NCBI RefSeq assembly: GCF_000969905.1
Contig: NZ_CP009520.1
Span: 3,658,001 to 3,722,000, forward strand
Length of the DNA stretch: 64,000 nucleotides
Direction of reading: 5' to 3'
From: Methanosarcina vacuolata Z-761
GTDB taxonomy: Archaea > Halobacteriota > Methanosarcinia > Methanosarcinales > Methanosarcinaceae
The translations under genes and the position numbers were made by a program. The notes under the pieces are model-generated. The model made no database searches. It was not told the DNA's origin and saw only the letters and a program-made list of their open reading frames with translations. Shown here one piece after another: positions 10,014 to 18,731 of this stretch (positions are counted from its first letter, which is position 1; every line of letters starts with the position of its first letter).

Positions 10014-10955
10014 TCAGTGATATCCGCACTTCTCAAGCCAGGTAAGAGACTTTATCCACTCTCCTTTTGGCTCCCTTGAAGTGCCTACCACAAGCCGCTT
10101 GAGATCTCCGACTTCTTCAACGATGCCGCGAGCTTCTATTAACTCTCCGGGGAGCGCCTGGCCTGCATAGGTGTGGGTATACGAGAGTACATGGTCGATC
10201 TCATCGTGTTCGACCTTGTAATAAGCAGGACTGTCAAAAGCAAAGTCAGCATTTGTAACTCTGGCTTCGATTTTCATTTTGACAGTATCCTTCCCGCGTA
10301 GAAGAGGCTCTTTTATCTGGTCCCATTCCCTTACAAAAAGAAGGTCAAAATAAGTGCCTTCGACCATGCCTCGGTTGCCTTTTCTCGATTCATGCAGCAT
10401 GAATTCGTCAAATGAGATCTCGGGAATCCTCTTATTGTAGATCCTCTTCCACATTTCTTCATTGATTTCTTCAATGGGACCTTCCTGTTGTTTTGCAGAA
10501 GTTATTGCATCCCTTGCCCTGAACCATACAGGGCCGTACACAACAAAGTCAATATCTGAGCTCTCATTCTGGAGGCCTGCAAGCATCGAACCCGTAACTC
10601 CCATGCTTGTCCTGGGAATGCCTGCCAGGTCAAGGGTCTTTACGATTGCCCTTACGCGGCTGTCAGAATTTACAAGCCTGGGAATTGCATCTGCAGGACG
10701 AAGCACCTGTTTTACCTCAGATTCAGGCACCACATGAACATCCTGCACCCATTCAGGCTTGTGCTTCCTCATGAACTCAAAAGCCGGACCAAAATCATAT
10801 TTTTTGTATCGTATTCCGTTTAACTCCCTTTCTCCGTTCTCATCGGGCACGTAACGGAGTGTGGCGCGGATTCCATCCCTACGGAAATAGTCGGAAACCG
10901 CAAAAAGCCAGTTATCTTTCGTGACAAGAAAATCCCTCAGGCGTGTTTTTAGCAT
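10014..10955 (-). CDS. Predicted nucleotidyltransferase (archaeal conserved, COG1665-like)
   Basis: This 313-residue protein has the pol-beta-type nucleotidyltransferase signature in the middle: MGVTGSMLAGLQNESSDIDF, giving the G-S motif followed by the D-x-D metal pair. A further acidic strand (YFDLLFV) lies downstream. The N-terminal third (KYDFGPAFEFM and following) and the C-terminal beta-rich part match a conserved archaeal family of unknown substrate. No zinc or RNA-binding motif is visible. It stands alone, convergent with the PKD gene. What it transfers is unknown. Confidence 0.8.
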   Translation of the reverse strand: MLKTRLRDFLVTKDNWLFAVSDYFRRDGIRATLRYVPDENGERELNGIRYKKYDFGPAFEFMRKHKPEWVQDVHVVPESEVKQVLRPADAIPRLVNSDSRVRAIVKTLDLAGIPRTSMGVTGSMLAGLQNESSDIDFVVYGPVWFRARDAITSAKQQEGPIEEINEEMWKRIYNKRIPEISFDEFMLHESRKGNRGMVEGTYFDLLFVREWDQIKEPLLRGKDTVKMKIEARVTNADFAFDSPAYYKVEHDEIDHVLSYTHTYAGQALPGELIEARGIVEEVGDLKRLVVGTSREPKGEWIKSLTWLEKCGYH

Positions 10956-11388
10956 TTGATACCATCATCCCTGGAACTTATAGGAGTACTTTAGAGTACT
11001 CGGATCTATGGAACCTTAACGGCCAGGCTTTATAATAACTGATAACGAGTAACGTGAGATGTATTGTAACATTCCTGTATATAATTGTCAGGTATTTTGG
11101 CTTCGTAGAAATTCTCTAAAATCTACTTTTATCCAAAAAATTATAAAAAAGAATTTTAACAATGCTCCTGATTTTCCCTCTAAGAAACTCCAAGAGGATC
11201 CACACAACTGATGTTTTTAGAAAGTGTAACTTAGAACCTATCCGAAACACGACTAGCATGAAGATTCATAAGATCCGTAATGTGGAGACTTGAAATTCAT
11301 GTAAGTACCAGAAAATTAAGACCTAAATTTCAGAAGAAAAAAATAAAATTGCTTTATGAAAATAAAGCTTATTTCTGTTTTTTATATT
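10956..11388. other. Intergenic gap with a lone IS-like end
   Basis: This is the upstream region of the nucleotidyltransferase gene and the downstream region of the cupin gene. The sequence TTA-GAACCTATCCGAAA at 11231-11247 resembles one end of the 4882 MITE, but no matching second end is seen. Nothing else is recognised. Confidence 0.5.
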
Positions 11389-11892
11389 TTATTCAGTAGT
11401 CACACCGTCAAATTCCTCAGGATTTGCTTCAGCTTCTGCTTTTGTGGCTCTCACGATGCCATCCTTATGTTGTGGCGGTGAATAGATAGTAAAGAACTTC
11501 AGTGGTTTGTTTTTCATAGTGTTGATTACATTGTGATAGGCACCAGCCGGTACGACCACTGCAGATCCTTCACTGACGTCATATTTGTTACAATTAATTA
11601 TGCAAGTCCCTTGACCTTTCACAAAATAGAAAAATTGGTCATTATCCTCATGCACTTCCGTCCCTATTTCTTCTTTAGGCTCGAGGCTCATTAGTACCAA
11701 TTGGCTGTACTGAGCTGTATAGAGCACCTGACGAAAATTGTTATTTTCCAAAGAGGCGTTTTCGAGATTAATAGAATATCCTTTCTTTAATGCTTCAGCG
11801 CTTACTGCTGTTGCTGCCATTGACACTAAAAAACATACCGCCAAAAAAATAGCTACTGTCCTTCTGATTTGATTTTTCATTGATTTACTCAC
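11389..11892 (-). CDS. Exported cupin-domain protein
   Basis: This 167-residue protein has a clear signal peptide (residues 10-32, AIFLAVCFLVSMAATAVSAE) and one cupin barrel. The first cupin motif is TEVHEDNDQFFYFVKGQG. Its usual second histidine is replaced, since it reads H-E-D-N-D-Q. The second motif is PAGAYHNVINT. A strong AAGGAGTGAG ribosome site precedes the ATG. Similar small cupins bind a divalent metal and may be sugar isomerases or sensors. Export outside the cell is the notable feature. The substrate is unknown. Confidence 0.8.
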   Translation of the reverse strand: MSKSMKNQIRRTVAIFLAVCFLVSMAATAVSAEALKKGYSINLENASLENNNFRQVLYTAQYSQLVLMSLEPKEEIGTEVHEDNDQFFYFVKGQGTCIINCNKYDVSEGSAVVVPAGAYHNVINTMKNKPLKFFTIYSPPQHKDGIVRATKAEAEANPEEFDGVTTE

Positions 11893-12591
11893 TCCTTAAT
11901 GGTCACTACTTTTGAAAAAACTTCATATTAAAAAAGAACCTTGTAGTAGCCGATTTTTCGTTTTATACCACTACTCGCAAATCTCCCCGTTTTGAACAAA
12001 ACTGCCTTAGTAGTCTAAGTCCATTCGCTTTGATTCGTTCGTTTTTATCTGTTCTCTATTTTCTGTGAGGTTACAATCTGGAATAAGGTTCCAACTTATT
12101 TAAAATAAATTATATGAAAAATTAGTTCTAAAAAAATAATATGTCGATGAAAAATATTTATTTAGTAAACAACATTTAAATATTAATTATGATTTCAGAT
12201 CCAATCTTTGTTTTATCTGCATTTTAAACTTTAAAATGTCCACTTTTTAAAGTTTAAAATGCAGTAATTTTTCATCTAAACTACCTCATTTTGCTTTCTA
12301 TTTGGAAACGTGTTGAATTTTCTATATTTACAGAAAAAGCGGCACACGATGGAAAAGTTCTGAGTAGATGACAAAAAAATGGAATAATATACATGAAGTT
12401 ACAGATACTAAAAGGAAATATATTGAAGGAACTAGTAAAATACAACTAAAATATATTAAAATAAAACTTCCTGAAGTACGAAATACATAACCTTACGATA
12501 AGTAGAGATCTATTAGAAGAGATCTTTGACAGATAACAAACGTCGCAGACCATTAAACGGAATAAACTGCAAATGCATAACATCCGAGGGA
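11893..12591. other. Divergent intergenic region with a strong hairpin
   Basis: The 0.7-kb AT-rich spacer between the divergent cupin and M20 genes contains a 20-bp perfect inverted repeat (12217-12264). A TTG codon at 12526 extends the M20 frame by 22 residues that do not resemble the family, so it is treated here as untranslated. Confidence 0.5.
12217..12264. repeat. 20-bp perfect inverted repeat (hairpin)
   Basis: The left arm CTGCATTTTAAACTTTAAAA and its exact complement are separated by 8 nt (TGTCCACT). It sits in the middle of a divergent promoter region rather than after a gene. It could be an operator, a structured 5' leader, or the terminator of an unrecognised short transcript. Confidence 0.7.
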
Positions 12592-13869
12592 ATGCTTTTG
12601 AGAGAAAATCCGAGTGCAGAAGAGCTTGAAGCCTGGATTATCCAGCTCAGGCGCGAATTTCACAGATACCCCGAACTCAGTTTTGGAGAATATGAAACCC
12701 AGAAGAAAATCCTGAAAATTCTTGGAGAACTGGGAGTCGAAGCAAGAAAAATTGCAGACACCGGCGTACTTGCAAGCATCCGGGGGAAGTTACCTGGGCC
12801 CTGTATCGCCCTTCGATCAGATACGGATGGACTGCAGGTACAGGAAGAGTTGATTGAAAGAAATAGCGATTATATCTCCAGAAACGATGGAGTAATGCAC
12901 GCCTGTGGACACGATGGACATATGGCAATGCTTTTTGGGGCTGCACGGCTTTTTCAGGAGAACAGGAATTTTCCAGGGGAAGTTCGTCTTATCTTCCAGC
13001 CTGCCGAGGAAATTCCGCCAGGAGGTTCGGAGAGAGTAATTGCAGAGGGAGGGCTTGAAGGTGTGGATGCGGTTATGGGCATGCATATCTTTACCAATCA
13101 CGAATCAGGAAGTGTGGGTTTCCGTCCCGGGCCTTTCATGGCAAGCACCAATCGGTTTGAAGTGATCATTAAAGGAAAGGGAGGCCATATCTCAAAGCCT
13201 AAAAGCTGTATTGATCCCGTCCGAATAGCAACGGATTTTCTAAGTAACCTTTACCCAGCCCTGGAAAAACAGCTTGACCCGGATAAGTATATCATTGGAG
13301 TGGGAAGGATTCGAGGAGGAGCCCAGTTTAATAGGATTCCCGATACTGTAGAGATTCTCGGAAGTTACCGAACCTTTGACCGGGATACTACGGATATCAT
13401 TGACAGGACAATAAAAGAGTGCCTGGACGAGGTATCAAAAAGATACGTAAAGCAGGGAGACGAATTTTCAGGTTTTCCGGACTACGAGCTTGATATACTG
13501 CACGGCTATCCTGTCCTTGTGAATGACCCTATGTTCACAAATGCTGTAAATTCAAAGCTGCAGGAGAGTTTCCCGAAACTTACAATCTACCCTGAACTCG
13601 AAAAAACCTTTGCAGCCGAAGATTTTGCAAGTTACCTGCAGAAAGTTCCAGGAATTTTCATTTCCCTGGGTACTTTAAACCCGGAAAAAAAGATAGTGGA
13701 AATCAACCACTCTTGCAAGTTTGATATTGATGAAGATATCCTGATTACCGGCACGGAGATATTTTATACTCTTTCTCTGGATTTCCTCAAAAATCCGAAA
13801 AAATATATCAGTTCTCAGAGCTATCTCAACCCCGAACCCTTAAGAAAGAGCCTGAAAACCGACAGGTAA
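12592..13869 (+). CDS. M20-family metal-dependent amidohydrolase (amino-acylase/hippurate hydrolase type)
   Basis: This enzyme hydrolyses an N-acyl or amide bond with a di-metal site. At about 425 residues it fits the family. The early LRREFHRYPELSFGEYET stretch is diagnostic. The metal motif GVMHACGHDGHMAM and the catalytic AEEIPPGG segment lie in the catalytic domain, with a dimerisation domain around MASTNRFEVIIKGKGGH. The last metal ligand region is FAAEDFASYL. The start is the ATG with GAGGG just upstream. Using the TTG at 12526 would add 22 poorly matching residues. It is followed after 7 nt by a GNAT gene, suggesting a two-gene operon for acylated amino-acid turnover. The substrate is not determinable. 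Confidence 0.88.
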   Translation: MLLRENPSAEELEAWIIQLRREFHRYPELSFGEYETQKKILKILGELGVEARKIADTGVLASIRGKLPGPCIALRSDTDGLQVQEELIERNSDYISRNDGVMHACGHDGHMAMLFGAARLFQENRNFPGEVRLIFQPAEEIPPGGSERVIAEGGLEGVDAVMGMHIFTNHESGSVGFRPGPFMASTNRFEVIIKGKGGHISKPKSCIDPVRIATDFLSNLYPALEKQLDPDKYIIGVGRIRGGAQFNRIPDTVEILGSYRTFDRDTTDIIDRTIKECLDEVSKRYVKQGDEFSGFPDYELDILHGYPVLVNDPMFTNAVNSKLQESFPKLTIYPELEKTFAAEDFASYLQKVPGIFISLGTLNPEKKIVEINHSCKFDIDEDILITGTEIFYTLSLDFLKNPKKYISSQSYLNPEPLRKSLKTDR

Positions 13870-13876
13870 ACAGAAA

Positions 13877-14344
13877 ATGAACTGTACGGCTTGTGAAGTG
13901 AGTCAAATGATAATACAGAGATACGACGATTCCAGAAATGAAGAAGTTCATGACGTTGTGCTTGGAGTGTTGAAAGAGCACGGTTTTGAACCCGACAGGC
14001 TAAAAGATGCCGACCTCAATGACATAAACGGTTATTACTTTGGAAGCGGAGGCGCGTTTTTCGTGGGGATCGTCGACGGCAAAGTCGTAGGCACCGCAGG
14101 CGTCCGAAAACTTGGCGGAAACCGGTGCGAAATCCGGCGTATTTATCTTGAAAAAGCTTTCAGGGACAAAGGCAACGGAAAAAAGCTCTTCAGGACTGCT
14201 CTCGATTTTGCTGAGAAAAACTGCTCAGGCGTGTTTCTTAAAACCGATTCAACCCTCACGAAAGCGATAGACATGTACCTCAAGCATGGCTTTACTTTCA
14301 AGAAAGAAGAGAGAGGGTACCTGTATTTCGAGAAAACGTTTTAA
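13877..14344 (+). CDS. GNAT-family N-acetyltransferase
   Basis: This 155-residue acetyl-CoA-dependent transferase has the A motif EIRRIYLEKAFRDKGNGKKLF (R/Q-x-x-G-x-G/A type) at about residues 92-112. The preceding strand is FFVGIVDGKVVGTAGVRKLGG, and the B motif region is DMYLKHGFTF. The ATG used is 7 nt after the M20 stop, and a second ATG 30 nt downstream (MIIQRYDDS) is equally plausible. Being in an operon with an amidohydrolase suggests acylation and deacylation of related small molecules. Confidence 0.85.
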   Translation: MNCTACEVSQMIIQRYDDSRNEEVHDVVLGVLKEHGFEPDRLKDADLNDINGYYFGSGGAFFVGIVDGKVVGTAGVRKLGGNRCEIRRIYLEKAFRDKGNGKKLFRTALDFAEKNCSGVFLKTDSTLTKAIDMYLKHGFTFKKEERGYLYFEKTF

Positions 14345-14820
14345 CGCCCGAGTCCCGTCTCGGGAGGACGGTGCCCTTTTCGCTCACGTCGTTCGCTCAA
14401 GAGGGCTGAATCTGACCTTCCGCAGGTACCTGATATATTTATCTATTTTTTCAATTAATATATGAACTCAATATATGAGCTCATTCCAAAACTCAAAATT
14501 AGTTCTCTTAATCCGTATTCATGCGCCTTCGGTTAAATGAGAAATCGTGACAAACTGCGTCTATTCCCACAACGTTTGTTAAATATGTAAGTAAGTTGTG
14601 GGCTGGAATAGGGTGTTGATTTCATGTGACCTAACTTCTGGCTTTTTAGGCGCAGATATGCTTTTCCTTATCTCTGCAAGGTCAGATGTTTGCTATTTAG
14701 AAATGTTACCTTGCATATGATGTGCTTAAGTTTAAGCACATGCATCGATATCAGGCGATAGTTATGTGCTTAAAAATGTGGAAATAAGGATGTAAACAGG
14801 CCAAAATTGAAAGATGGTTT
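14345..14820. other. Intergenic gap with hairpins
   Basis: Directly after the GNAT stop, CCCGAG-TCCCGT-CTCGGG (about 14347-14366) makes a short GC stem. It is followed by a longer imperfect stem GCCCTTTT...AAGAGGGC, and together these are a likely terminator. A 22-bp near-perfect palindrome (ATGTGCTTAA, GT, TTAAGCACAT) lies at 14720-14741, with a half copy (TATGTGCTTAA) near 14763. Confidence 0.55.
14347..14404 (+). terminator. Probable terminator of the M20-GNAT operon
   Basis: Two consecutive stems, one GC-rich 6-bp stem and one longer imperfect 8-bp stem, begin 3 nt after the stop codon. A T-run is lacking, so the call rests on position and stem strength. Confidence 0.45.
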
Positions 14821-15522
14821 CTAATTCAAAATCGGTCCATGGCAAAAAAAGTCCTTATCCGATGACCAATAAAAAGAGCGTATAATCACTTCTACTGGTT
14901 TGTTATTACTTGGTGGTACACCACGCTGCAACCAGAGGTTCATCATTACTTTTGCATTTACTGTAGGAATAGATCCAGTATCTGTACAGTACCAATTAGC
15001 AATAATTTTGCCATCTGATGCTATAGCAGTGTAATGTATGTAGGTTGGTTGCCAGTCAAATGTATAAGTCACACCAGTTGCGTTTATATAACTAGAAGTA
15101 GGTGGTACAAACGTTATTGTTTGGTCTGGTTGGCATGTGAAATGTAGATGGTCTGAGCTTGAGTCACCCCACTGACCGGATTCAATATCAATCTCATGAT
15201 TATCATCTGTATATGTGAAGAGTCCAAGCACTACATTTTCATCAAGATTTAATGATTGTGAAGATACTACCCATGTATATTTACCGTATTTAAAGTCTTT
15301 AACACTGTCTAGTTCAACACAATTCCAACGATCATCTGAATAATTTAGTTCAAGGTGTAAATTTCCATTTGAATCTACATATGCGTTATTTGGGTTCCAA
15401 TAGTTTGACCCGGGACCTTTTATACCACTTTTAAGTGTCCAGTCATATCCCGACCAACTAAGGGCACTTGCATTTGATATAAGTAATATAATTCCAATTA
15501 ATATGAATATCGATTTTCGCAT
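14821..15522 (-). CDS. Secreted glycoside hydrolase family 16 endo-beta-glucanase-like protein
   Basis: The 233-residue product has a signal peptide (residues 1-20) and a GH16 jelly-roll. The catalytic signature H-E-I-D-I-E is at residues 109-114, where Glu110 would be nucleophile and Glu114 acid/base. The surrounding GLFTYTDDN and QWGD segments and the substrate-cleft YTFDWQPTYIHY also fit. Such enzymes cut beta-1,3 or beta-1,3-1,4 glucans, laminarins, or related matrix polysaccharides. It lies on the same strand as, and downstream of, the GT2 synthase, so it may trim or release that polymer. A decayed copy of its C-terminal end is at 22535-22606. Confidence 0.85.
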   Translation of the reverse strand: MRKSIFILIGIILLISNASALSWSGYDWTLKSGIKGPGSNYWNPNNAYVDSNGNLHLELNYSDDRWNCVELDSVKDFKYGKYTWVVSSQSLNLDENVVLGLFTYTDDNHEIDIESGQWGDSSSDHLHFTCQPDQTITFVPPTSSYINATGVTYTFDWQPTYIHYTAIASDGKIIANWYCTDTGSIPTVNAKVMMNLWLQRGVPPSNNKPVEVIIRSFYWSSDKDFFCHGPILN

Positions 15523-16588
15523 GTTTTCACCATATTATAAATCCTTTTTATTTAGTATAAAGTTTTATTGCAAAAAATCTCACAATAAAAATGTAAATTT
15601 ATGTGATATGGATAAAAAGTTACATATAATACATTAATATTAAATTAGGATTTTAAATTTTCTATATGGATAAAATAACATCAAAAATCGTTTTTATTAA
15701 TATTAGGTGAGTAAATTTAAACATTTTTATATTTTCTGGTTTATATAGTATTAGTTACAAATCATGCCAAACAATAAAATTTTAATTTCATTGAAATAAA
15801 TTATATTTTACCTTAACTCTGCCACGAATAGGAAATATATTTTTCAATAACACTGCTCTTGATAATGTTTCACTCGGAATCATCAAAACACAGTATTGAA
15901 TTTTTCAGCGTGCCTCCCGCAGAGAGAAAGATAAATTGATGTTTGGGCCTATAGGTATCGAATTTAAAAAATAAGTACATTTTTTATACCATATAGGGAA
16001 TAAATTTTCTTCATATTTTTCAGTTTATTTCATACAAAATTTTTGGCACTTAAAGAATAAATAGCATTAAATGTATAAAAAATTTCTGGTAAATTTAAAA
16101 GCAATAGAGAGGGAAAAATGCAAAACCTCGTGGAAAAACAATATCAAAAGATAGAATTCGTGAATTAGTTTATTCCCTAAGCGAGAGAGAGTTAAGATTT
16201 TTAATGAAAAAGAAAACAAATTCATTGCAAAAAATTATGAAATAAATGCATTGAACTAACTAGAAATTTAAGGGTATACATTACACAGGTGTCCTCTGGC
16301 AGTGTGCCTTAATTTCTGTAAACTCAAAAAATTATTAAGTTTATGTTTTGAGAATTCGAGAACAAGAGAACTTAATCATGTTAAGTATACAAAAATTTGA
16401 CTTTGAATTAGTCGGTCTGTTGCAAAAATTTTCGCCTCGGGTTTTAGGCTACGTTTTTAAGCTATTTTAGGCTATTTTAAACTATTTTAGATTATTTTAA
16501 GATATTTTAGGCTATTTTAAGCTATTTTAGGATATAATTGTACCCTTGCAGAGGAATGTATTTCTGCATATTATTGCGTTGGGATCTC
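15523..16588. other. Long AT-rich gap between GH16 and GT2 genes
   Basis: No intact gene is seen. Around 16117-16249 the plus strand reads KPRGKTISKDRIRELVYSL, followed by SERELRFLMKKK, with no start codon and a stop just upstream. This may be the remnant of a small helix-rich protein. A 10-bp phased repeat follows at 16461-16530. Confidence 0.5.
16461..16530. repeat. 10-bp phased A/T repeat, 7 units
   Basis: Seven consecutive 10-bp units of the type GCTATTTTAG/GCTATTTTAA place a TTTT tract once per helical turn, which predicts intrinsically curved DNA. It lies about 60 bp beyond the GT2 stop codon. Confidence 0.85.
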
Positions 16589-17800
16589 TCAGCGGCTTAC
16601 AATACCGGTCCGATCTAGCTTGTTCCATTTTGCCTCCTCTCTACGCAGCTCAACGATGATCGCCCATAACATTACTATATCCATCATAAAGGAATATAGT
16701 ACCCATAATGGTATCACGTAGAAGTATTTTAAATCGAACCAAGCTCGGTCAAGGGCAATAGAAAATAATAATGCAAAAACGGAAGAGAACATACCAAGCC
16801 AACCCATGATGCCTATCCAGCTCAAAGGGATGGGATTAATGTTGCGAAATAGCAAGATTGGCAACATTATGATTGATATCAACTGTAGTAAAGGTATGAT
16901 AATCATTGATATTAAGTTAATCGGCAAATAAAAGGCAAAAAGGCCATACTTTGGATTGAATAACATATCTCGGTGAATATAAGCGGTCTTAAGTAGCCCA
17001 CGCGCCCATCGCACGCGCTGCTTCCACAGGCCCGTGATAGTTGAGGGTGCTTCTGCATATACTATGGCCCAAGGTTGAAACACTATTTTGTAACCTGCTT
17101 TGTGCACGCGCCAGGTCAATTCCATGTCTTCGCCTATAAATCCCTCCAAGAAGGGTCCAGTCTTTTCAAGAGTGCTATGTCGGAAGGCGCCTATATTGCC
17201 AGACACGACCGGAAGGCAATCGATAGTAGACAGCGCTCTACGCACAAAGCCTGTACCTACGTGAGTAAGCAAGTTTGCCAGTTGTGTCTGAAGCTTATCA
17301 AGGTTAATAGGAGCATCGTTGCCACATACTGCACCTACATCTTCGCTGATAAAACCACTGAGCATCTTGCTTATGGTATCAGGAGCAAAGATGCCGTCAG
17401 CGTCGACGAAGAATAGAACTTCTCCTTTGGCCAGGTTCAGTCCCACGTTAAGAGCTGAGGCTTTGCCTCCATTTTTCTTGGTTACCACAATTACACGGGA
17501 GTTCGTTTCATAACGCTGCATCTCTTCAAGTGTATTATCAGACGAACCATCATCCACCAGGATGACCTCATATTCCGAATAGTTTGATGCTAAAATGGAC
17601 TCTATACAATGACCTATCACTTTTCCTTCATTATAGGCCGGTACCACTATAGAGACAAAGGGATTCTTGCTGTGGAATATATGCTGTTTGCTTTTGCGCA
17701 TTTCGAAAGCTAAAGATAGTGGATAATATGGAATTGTCAGAATACCTACAGAAAAGCAGGTGAATCCTATAATATAGAAGAATAAAAGAAGTGGCTCCAT
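16589..17800 (-). CDS. Processive family 2 glycosyltransferase, membrane polysaccharide synthase
   Basis: This roughly 403-residue synthase resembles PgaC/hyaluronan-synthase/BcsA-type enzymes, which polymerise and extrude a beta-linked polysaccharide. It has an N-terminal membrane segment (FFYIIGFTCFSVGILTIPYY), then SIVVPAYNEG, VDDGSSD, the FVDADG (DxD) pair, and the acceptor GEDMELTWR. QRVRWARG (QxxRW) identifies processive synthases. Three or four C-terminal membrane spans follow. The ATG overlaps the ATP-grasp stop as TAATG and is preceded by GGAG. The partner deacetylase and ligase upstream make it the core of an exopolysaccharide cassette. The sugar is not known. Confidence 0.92.
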   Translation of the reverse strand: MEPLLLFFYIIGFTCFSVGILTIPYYPLSLAFEMRKSKQHIFHSKNPFVSIVVPAYNEGKVIGHCIESILASNYSEYEVILVDDGSSDNTLEEMQRYETNSRVIVVTKKNGGKASALNVGLNLAKGEVLFFVDADGIFAPDTISKMLSGFISEDVGAVCGNDAPINLDKLQTQLANLLTHVGTGFVRRALSTIDCLPVVSGNIGAFRHSTLEKTGPFLEGFIGEDMELTWRVHKAGYKIVFQPWAIVYAEAPSTITGLWKQRVRWARGLLKTAYIHRDMLFNPKYGLFAFYLPINLISMIIIPLLQLISIIMLPILLFRNINPIPLSWIGIMGWLGMFSSVFALLFSIALDRAWFDLKYFYVIPLWVLYSFMMDIVMLWAIIVELRREEAKWNKLDRTGIVSR

Positions 17801-18654
17801 TAGCAAACTCCAAAATCTTCCAGAACTGCATCCAGTACTTCTTTGGCCTGGGCAATATTTGCTCCAAACCTGGCATTGACCTCCAGAACTACAGGATTGT
17901 GATCGTTTCGACGGCGAATATCTATGTCCATTGGACCGGTCAGATTCATGGCCTTTGCTGCAGATATAGCTATATCTGCCACGTCAGGAGCGTTTACGCG
18001 CTTCACTTCAGCTGCGTTGCCCACGATTCCCTCTTTTAGCCTGGTCTTTTCTAAAACTACGATAACAGATTTTTTCCCAATATATACCTCAGGTGCGTAA
18101 TCCGTTCCAGGGATAAATTCCTGCAATATATATCTGTCATCAAGCATGGAGATTGCAGGCCAATCCTTTATATTTCTGACAATTACCTCTCTACCGCCTC
18201 TACCTACTCGCGGCTTACTCAGGCACGGCCATCCCAAATTAAGCGAGATCTCCTCAGGCGAAGAGACCTGTGAAGGCAGTAAGTACCTGGGAACACATAC
18301 TCCATGGCTCGAAAGCCGTTTATATGTCAGAAATTTATCATCTGCATCGGAGACTGGTTGATATTGGCCAATGACCGCCGGGATGTCACTCCAGTTTTTC
18401 CATTCTGAGGCTAAGATTGGCAATTCCTCACTCACAGTTGGAATCAGCAGTTGAATGCTCTCCTCGACCGTAAGAGTATATAGTTTTTCCAAGAACGAAG
18501 GGTGTGAAGCAGGAGGAATCCTATGCACCTTGACCCCTGGAAACGAGATCCTCTGCATATCAACGCCAATGACGGTATGTCCTTTTTCTAAAAGGAGTAA
18601 TGTAACATTACGACCGGCTGGGCCTCCAATACCAGTCACCATAATTTTTACCAT
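17800..18654 (-). CDS. ATP-grasp ligase (carbamoyl-phosphate-synthase-like fold)
   Basis: This is a compact 284-residue ATP-grasp enzyme. The N-terminal Rossmann-type domain begins VKIMVTGIGGPAGRNVTLLL. The ATP-binding lysine lies in WPCLSKPRVGRGGREV. The YILQEFIPGTDYAPEVYIG hinge and the metal ligands in PMDIDIRRRNDHNPVVLEVN and ARFGAN complete the site. Such ligases join a carboxylate to an amine through an acyl-phosphate. Located between a PIG-L deacetylase and a GT2 synthase, it may attach an amino acid or similar group to freed sugar amines, which is an inference. AGAGGAA precedes the ATG. Confidence 0.85.
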   Translation of the reverse strand: MVKIMVTGIGGPAGRNVTLLLLEKGHTVIGVDMQRISFPGVKVHRIPPASHPSFLEKLYTLTVEESIQLLIPTVSEELPILASEWKNWSDIPAVIGQYQPVSDADDKFLTYKRLSSHGVCVPRYLLPSQVSSPEEISLNLGWPCLSKPRVGRGGREVIVRNIKDWPAISMLDDRYILQEFIPGTDYAPEVYIGKKSVIVVLEKTRLKEGIVGNAAEVKRVNAPDVADIAISAAKAMNLTGPMDIDIRRRNDHNPVVLEVNARFGANIAQAKEVLDAVLEDFGVC

Positions 18655-18731
18655 AAATAATTCCTCTTGCCCAATTTATGACGTGCCCTTTTAAATTTAC
18701 GATTGTTTATGCCATATTATTACAGATGTAA

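Noticed and set aside
12526-12591. N-terminal extension of the M20 gene from a TTG
   Set aside because: The added residues do not resemble the family, and the ATG at 12592 has a purine-rich site just upstream.
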